Source of the DNA: CAYUPI01 sp964446585
Lineage (GTDB): Bacteria; Verrucomicrobiota; Verrucomicrobiia; Limisphaerales; UBA8199
Assembly (NCBI GenBank): GCA_964446585.1
Contig: CAYUPI010000007.1
Coordinates: 1-64,000, forward strand
Direction: 5' to 3'
Length of the DNA stretch: 64,000 nt
Position 1 is the stretch's first letter; each line of letters opens with the position of its first letter. Position numbers and translations under genes: made by a program. Shown piece after piece: positions 60,465 through 64,000 of the stretch. Under the pieces are notes generated by a model. That model was not told the origin of the DNA and did no database searches. It saw nothing but the letters and a program-made list of their open reading frames with translations.

Positions 60465-60626
60465 GAAGATGATCTCAAGCGCGCGGCGGAATTGAACGCC
60501 AACGGTTTGCTGGCCAAGTCGGATTTTCTCAAAACCCAATCGGAAGCGCAGCAGAAGCGTTCTGCAGCCACGGCCTTGAACCTCACGGCCAATCGCATGG
60601 AATCCGAGGTACAGTCCAAAGAGAAA
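60465..60626 (+). pseudogene. fragment of an HlyD-type adaptor gene
   Basis: Fifty-four codons read DLKRAAELNANGLLAKSDFL and KTQSEAQQKRSAATALNL, which align with residues about 160-210 of the HlyD protein at 62606 (SDSGLLSKSDLLRAESEAQ). The fragment has no start codon and ends exactly where the RAYT duplication begins. It shows that a second adaptor gene once stood here and was destroyed. Confidence 0.75.
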
Positions 60627-60928
60627 ACCCCGTGGTTGCGGGCCAGGAACTTCTTCCAATCGGTCACCGTGGTTTTCAGGCTGGGCTCGGGCGGCACGGC
60701 AATAATCCCATGCAGGTGATCGGGCATTAAGAGCAGCAACCGGCAATGCCACCTGAACTTCTCATGATAAAACGCGGCCGCCGCCAGAACGGTGTCACCC
60801 GGTCCCGCCCTGCAGAGGTGGTTTTGGCCACGCGGCTCGCAATTGATGGTAATGAAGAAGAAGCTTCCAGCGGGTACCCATTGCGGGACGGTGTGCGGCA
60901 AGCGCTTGCGGCTCGGTAAATCGTCCAT
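60627..60928 (-). pseudogene. truncated RAYT transposase copy
   Basis: Carries the first 101 codons of the RAYT gene (from the ATG equivalent at 60928), identical by eye to 57421-57722, up to FLARNHG. The frame then runs into the reverse complement of the HlyD fragment. The catalytic tyrosine region is lost, so it cannot be active alone. Confidence 0.85.
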
Positions 60929-60965
60929 GAGCGAGGGCGATTGTAGCAGAAGCTCCCCATTTTGG

Positions 60966-61038
60966 GTAGGGGCCAAGTGTCCTCACCGCGCCGTATTTGT
61001 GGTGCGGCTCGCGGCGGCGTGGGGACACGCCGCACTAC
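60966..61038. repeat. REP-like element beside truncated RAYT
   Basis: Identical by eye to the element at 57760-57832, with GGCGGCGTG-GGGA-CACGCCGC as its second hairpin and GTAGGGG / GCACTAC ends. Confidence 0.8.
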
Positions 61039-61167
61039 CATTTCGGAGGCCGATCGTTAGGCCAATAAATCCACGGCAGTCCCACATCTGAGTTTGGAGT
61101 CTCAGGGTCCTTTGCGACTTGTCCCGGACTTGGGGTTTGGGGATTTTGGATTTTCTTCCGTTGGTCA

Positions 61168-61230
61168 CCTCAAAGATTTTTCAAAAACCGCCCTCTCCGC
61201 CTCGAATCCACCTCTGGAAGCAGAAATAAC
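61168..61230 (+). promoter_or_regulatory. variant leader element, copy H
   Basis: Same layout as copy G: ATTTTTCAAAAACCGCCC, CCTCGAATCCACC, then TCTGGAAGCAG instead of the GAACG palindrome. The ATG of peptide H follows after about 25 bases with AAGAAAGG. Confidence 0.65.
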
Positions 61231-61254
61231 CAAACACCAAGAAAGGCACTGAAC

Positions 61255-61395
61255 ATGAAAACGAACAGCAAATACGATTTGAAAACCGAGTTGACCAGGA
61301 TCGACCGCATTGTTCTCCATCTCCGCTGCCTGGTTCGCGACCACAAGGTCCGCTGGCACCTGGCCGGCGTGTTGCGCGAAGTAGCCCTCCACTGA
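61255..61395 (+). CDS. 46-residue peptide, second family (peptide H)
   Basis: Same length as peptide G with three substitutions (RIDRIVLHL for RLDRIALHL, and HKVRW for HKFRW). The nucleotide sequence also has silent changes, so the copy is not brand new and the protein has been kept intact, which argues for a real gene. Leader variant H, Shine-Dalgarno AAGAAAGG and a terminator frame it. Located 336 bp before peptide F. Confidence 0.75.
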   Translation: MKTNSKYDLKTELTRIDRIVLHLRCLVRDHKVRWHLAGVLREVALH

Positions 61396-61421
61396 ACCCC
61401 GCCATTCTTCCTCGTCGCCTC

Positions 61422-61466
61422 GGTGGCTTTGGATCTTCGGCCGTCCAAAGCCACCCTTCTTTTTGC
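61422..61466 (+). terminator. intrinsic terminator after peptide H
   Basis: GGTGGCTTTGGA (61422-61433) pairs perfectly with TCCAAAGCCACC (61444-61455) and is followed by CTTCTTTTTGC. The loop differs from the one after peptide G while the stem is kept. Confidence 0.88.
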
Positions 61467-61604
61467 TCCCAATGGGTCTTAATCAAGGATTTCACCGATG
61501 AAGAAAGCAATCTGCTTGTTGAAATTGGGAACGAATCAGGAGCCTATGTTCCCGGCGCAGACAACCGCCAAACACCAAGCACCTCGACGGTGGAGTTCTT
61601 TGCC

Positions 61605-61684
61605 GGAAAAAAATTCATCTTTTTTCAAAAGCGCACTTTTCGCCGCGAATACACCGGTGGGAAGAACGACATGACGTTCGGACC
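61605..61684 (+). promoter_or_regulatory. conserved leader element, copy F
   Basis: Contains TTTTTTCAAAAGCGCAC, CCGCGAATAC, CGGTGGGAA and GAACG-ACATGA-CGTTC (61664-61679), with GGT/ACC pairing outside. Peptide F starts 51 bases after the palindrome; the spacer is nearly pure A and C towards its end. Confidence 0.8.
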
Positions 61685-61730
61685 AAAGACAAAACAAAGA
61701 ACAAATAATTCAACAACAAAACACAAAAAC

Positions 61731-62093
61731 ATGAAAATCAAAACCAACATCAAAGCCGGTGGACAGCAGTTGAACCACAACGAAACCCTGGTGCATCCCT
61801 CGACGCGGCCCAGCCTTAAGGTCAAGACCAACATCAAGGCTGGCGGGACCGCCATCAATCACAACGAAACCCTCAGCCGTGGGCTTAAGGTCAAGACGCG
61901 TGTCCGGGCAGGCGGACAGCAAATGAACCACAACCAGACTCTCGTGCGTGGTCTCAAGGTCAAGACGAATGTCCGGGCGGGCGGGCCGGTGTTGAACCAC
62001 AACCAAGCCCTTGTGCGCGTGCTGAAAGTCCGGACGGGCCTCAAGGCGGGCGCGCTGACAACCAACCACAACGAGACCATCGTTCGGGGTTAG
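61731..62093 (+). CDS. tandem-repeat peptide, KTNIKAGG/NHNETLVRG family (peptide F)
   Basis: The longest member, 120 residues with five units: 1-28 (with VHPSTRPS ending), 29-51, 52-74, 75-97 and 98-120. The last unit has KAGALTTNHNETIVRG, as in peptide D. Unit number differs from D (four), so units expand and contract by recombination within the 69-bp DNA period. No signal peptide. It lies closest to the HlyD and C39-ABC transporter genes. Leader copy F precedes it and there is no Shine-Dalgarno. Confidence 0.8.
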   Translation: MKIKTNIKAGGQQLNHNETLVHPSTRPSLKVKTNIKAGGTAINHNETLSRGLKVKTRVRAGGQQMNHNQTLVRGLKVKTNVRAGGPVLNHNQALVRVLKVRTGLKAGALTTNHNETIVRG

Positions 62094-62154
62094 CGGAGGT
62101 AGGGCCAACGGGGGAGCGCGCCAGACAGTTGCTTGGAGCCACTCTTCAAATGCT

Positions 62155-62403
62155 ATGAAAAGGTTTGTCCATGCATCTCTGGACGGTGTTATGGCTTTTT
62201 TGATCCGGGTCCAGCAGGTCCGGCCAAACAAGCAGAAACGTTGCGCTGCTCAAAGGACGGTTGAAACAACTATTCGAGTCAAAAGAACGATTCCTTCTCT
62301 GAAAGATGGCAGAACCTTCGAATCGTTCGGTTTGGCTGTCATGTTCGCCGTCGCGATCGTCGTCGTCGCCGTCGGATACGCACTGGTCTGCCTTCTACAG
62401 TAA
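62155..62403 (+). CDS. small hypothetical protein with C-terminal membrane segment
   Basis: An 82-residue frame whose last 25 residues are hydrophobic (FGLAVMFAVAIVVVAVGYAL). The N-terminal 55 residues are basic. It starts in sequence homologous to the flank after peptide D, which casts some doubt on the start, but the membrane segment and the similar plan of the protein at 48251 support a gene. It might be a membrane component expressed with the exporter. The 200 bp that follow hold nothing recognised. Confidence 0.45.
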   Translation: MKRFVHASLDGVMAFLIRVQQVRPNKQKRCAAQRTVETTIRVKRTIPSLKDGRTFESFGLAVMFAVAIVVVAVGYALVCLLQ

Positions 62404-62605
62404 TAGTTGGTCAACGTGGCTGACGGCATTCCATGAGCAGTCCTTCAAAGGGTCAAGAGAGCAGTTTGATTCTCTTGAACCCTTTCTTAATGGAAAGCGG
62501 GGGATACGCCGGTCTCCAGGCGCCTCTCGAGTTAAGGAGTTACTGACTCGCCGGCCCGATTTTCAGCATTGACTCGCCCGCTTCTTTCGCTAGGAGATTA
62601 GATTC

Positions 62606-63805
62606 ATGCCAACGACCTTCTCCCGCTCCCTGCGCTCGTTGGAAGCGGACGGGTTTCGGCGGTCTTTCTGGGCGCTGCTGATAGCGCTGCTGCTTTTGGG
62701 GGCCGGGGCCGGCTGGTTTTTTTTCGCCAAAGTAGCAGTCTATGAGACCACCGAGCGGGCCCGCCTCGAAGTCGAGCGTGCCGCCCATCCCATCGCCGCC
62801 CCAGTAGCCGGGCCGATTGCAGCCACTCACTTGGCTCTTGGGCGAAAAGTTCGGGAAGGCGATTTGTTGCTCGAATTAGAGAGCGAAAGTGAGCGATTGA
62901 AGTTGGAGGAGGAAAAATCGCGTTTAGCGACTACTGGCCGCCGCAGCGCCGCTTTGCGAGACCAACTCAACGCCGAGGAACAAGCCTGGCCGGAGGAGAA
63001 AAAAGCCGCGGCGCTGTCAATCGACGAAGCACGCGCGCGCCAGCGCGAAGCCGAAGCCGCCGCCAAATTCGCGGAAGGTGAGGCGGAACGGCTGAAGCGC
63101 CTCAGCGACAGTGGCCTGTTGTCCAAATCGGATCTGCTCCGTGCGGAATCCGAGGCGCAGAAGCAACGTGAGGCAGCTTCTGCGCAAGGCTTGACCGTCA
63201 ATCGCCTTGAGGCTGAATTGAAGTCGAAAGAAAAAAATCGCGAAGTCCGCGTGGCTCAACTTCAGCGGGACGCGGCCCTGCTCGACGGAGAGATAGACAC
63301 CATCCAGGCGACCATAAAACGCGATGAATTTGTGGTCGAGCAGCGCCGGGTCCGAGCGCCCATTGCCGGGGAATTGGGCGAAGCCGCTGAATTACGGGCC
63401 GGTGGATTCGTCAGTGAAGGACAAAAGATTGGCGCCATCATTCCTGCCGGTCAACTGAAGCTCGTGGCCGAGTTTCCACCGCTGACTGCTGCCGGGCGGC
63501 TCCAGCCGGGCCAGCCCGCGCGCTTGCGTCTGGCCGGTTTTCCCTGGGCGCAATATGGCAGCGTAGCAGCCACCGTGACGAGTGTCTCAAGCGAACCACG
63601 CGACGGCCAGCTTCGCGTCGAGCTTAGAGTGATACCCGGATCGGTCTCCTCGATCCCCCTTCAACATGGGCTGTTGGGCACCGTGGAAGTGCAAGTGGAT
63701 CGTCTTTCGCCAGCGACGCTGGTGCTGCGGGCGGCGGGAAAACTGCTGGCCACGCCGCGCCCGGCAGCTCCGTTGACCGAGCCGGGTTCAGTGACGCAAC
63801 GGTGA
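62606..63805 (+). CDS. HlyD-family membrane fusion protein
   Basis: A 399-residue periplasmic adaptor for an ABC exporter. It has one membrane segment near the N-terminus (FWALLIALLLLGAGAGWFFFA), a lipoyl-like half (AAPVAGPIAATHLALGRKVREGDLLLELE), a long coiled-coil hairpin at about 95-240 (heptads in EEEKSRLATTGRRSAALRDQ and following), the second lipoyl half (RRVRAPIAGELGEAAELRAG) and a beta-barrel domain. The ATG at 62606 has AGGAG about 10 bases upstream. It is followed about 100 bp later by the C39-peptidase ABC transporter gene, so the two form the export apparatus. Confidence 0.92.
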   Translation: MPTTFSRSLRSLEADGFRRSFWALLIALLLLGAGAGWFFFAKVAVYETTERARLEVERAAHPIAAPVAGPIAATHLALGRKVREGDLLLELESESERLKLEEEKSRLATTGRRSAALRDQLNAEEQAWPEEKKAAALSIDEARARQREAEAAAKFAEGEAERLKRLSDSGLLSKSDLLRAESEAQKQREAASAQGLTVNRLEAELKSKEKNREVRVAQLQRDAALLDGEIDTIQATIKRDEFVVEQRRVRAPIAGELGEAAELRAGGFVSEGQKIGAIIPAGQLKLVAEFPPLTAAGRLQPGQPARLRLAGFPWAQYGSVAATVTSVSSEPRDGQLRVELRVIPGSVSSIPLQHGLLGTVEVQVDRLSPATLVLRAAGKLLATPRPAAPLTEPGSVTQR

Positions 63806-63827
63806 GCTGAGCATGAATATCCAGGCA

Positions 63828-63900
63828 GCAGGAACCAAATTCCAAATCCCAAATTCCAACCTCCAAAGAAATCTCAAATCTCAAATCCCAACCTGAGATC
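63828..63900. repeat. dispersed TCCCAAAT-type repeat
   Basis: A run of AAATTCCAAATCCCAAATTCC, CAACCTCCAAAG and AATCTCAAATCTCAAATCCC wording between the HlyD gene and the transporter gene, the same family as at 6.2, 42.2, 48.6 and 55.1 kb. It contains no gene. Confidence 0.65.
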
Positions 63901-63912
63901 AAACCGCAAAGA

Positions 63913-64000
63913 ATGAAGCCTCGAAGCCGCTTCCTCGCTCCCGAAGTGGTCCAGACCTCGGCAATGGATTGCGGCCCAGCGACGCTAAAATGTCTGCTCG
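63913..64000 (+). CDS. ABC transporter with N-terminal C39 peptidase domain, 5' end only
   Basis: Only 29 codons are in the window: MKPRSRFLAPEVVQT followed by SAMDCGPATLKCLL. The pattern V(V/P)QTSxxDCG(P/A)AxLxxLL is the hallmark of C39 bacteriocin-processing peptidase domains, with the catalytic Cys in DCGP. Such proteins cut a leader after a double-glycine-type site and export the product together with an HlyD-type adaptor, which is encoded just upstream. This makes it the likely exporter for one or both peptide families (inference). The rest lies beyond the right edge. Confidence 0.85.
   Translation, partial: MKPRSRFLAPEVVQTSAMDCGPATLKCLL

Larger units (their letters stand above)
60627..61466. 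repeat. segmental duplication, copy 2
   Basis: Second copy of 57421-58255, comprising the truncated RAYT, REP, variant leader H, peptide H and terminator. The junction at 60627 falls inside the HlyD gene fragment. The first 453 bp match exactly by eye; the remainder is diverged. Confidence 0.85.

Noticed and set aside
60233..60976. 247-residue minus-strand protein covering the second RAYT copy
   Set aside because: It is a chimera: RAYT N-terminus followed by the antisense of an HlyD fragment and spacer; annotated as a pseudogene instead.
44836..62093. 69-bp direct repeats as a CRISPR-like or minisatellite array
   Set aside because: The periodicity is in frame, substitutions keep the amino-acid pattern, and each array begins at an ATG behind a leader; there are no unique spacers and no cas genes.

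Overview
The window looks like a chromosomal segment of a Verrucomicrobiota bacterium, probably near the Pedosphaera/Limisphaerales group. This is an inference from gene style: large secreted Ig-like and beta-propeller proteins ending in the typical RFYRV-type C-terminus, FecR/TPR/beta-barrel fusions, CHASE2 kinases, RAYT/REP units and dispersed TCCCAAAT-type repeats. No rRNA is present, so taxonomy cannot be fixed.

Layout. (1) 1-14.3 kb, core metabolism and denitrification: gltB (reaching the left edge), a small membrane protein, Mn-type superoxide dismutase, hisH, an M20-type exported hydrolase, a Crp/Fnr regulator, nnrS, and a translationally coupled nirK-SUMF1-SCO-DUF2249 cluster with a good DNR/NnrR-type box ahead of nirK; then tRNA-Ala. 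(2) 14.6-18.2 kb: rpsB-tsf-pyrH and a phosphoribosyltransferase where frr would be expected. (3) 18.2-34.5 kb, an integrated element: tyrosine integrase with coiled-coil tail, winged-helix protein, HerA/VirB4-like ATPase, DNA methyltransferase, SSB, CHC2-TOPRIM primase, RadC-JAB, a string of small conserved plasmid-type proteins, DUF3150, DUF1257 (Ycf35-like), DUF2997 and a Ycf46-like AAA ATPase. It ends at a copy of the 3' end of a tRNA-Gly, the probable attachment site. (4) 34.7-43.1 kb: FHA-cyclase, then an operon (minus strand) of three paralogous secreted proteins and a 1482-residue secreted propeller/Ig protein. (5) 43.3-64 kb: the most unusual part, described next.

Candidate undescribed system, 43.3-64 kb. 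At least four small proteins are built from a 23-residue tandem repeat (consensus LKVKTNVRAGG, three variable residues, NHNETLVRG), with a fifth truncated copy. Two further near-identical 46-residue peptides form a second family. Six start codons lie downstream of copies of one conserved element of about 75 bp that ends in the palindrome GAACG-N6-CGTTC; two diverged copies precede the 46-residue peptides. In the five repeat-peptide units the distance from palindrome to ATG is 48-51 nt, and the spacer is rich in A and C and mostly lacks a Shine-Dalgarno sequence. Interspersed are a FecR-TPR-barrel protein, a CHASE2 Ser/Thr kinase, an ECF-type sigma factor, exported beta-helix and propeller proteins, a possible DUF6065-like protein, an HlyD adaptor and the start of a C39-peptidase ABC exporter at the right edge. 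I infer a co-regulated multi-peptide export system, with the GG/GA/GS sites in each repeat as possible cleavage points. Its product and function are unknown.

Genome dynamics. RAYT/REP units, a 453-bp block identical by eye in two places, an HlyD gene fragment and repeated leader-peptide units show that the right-hand region has grown by local duplication.
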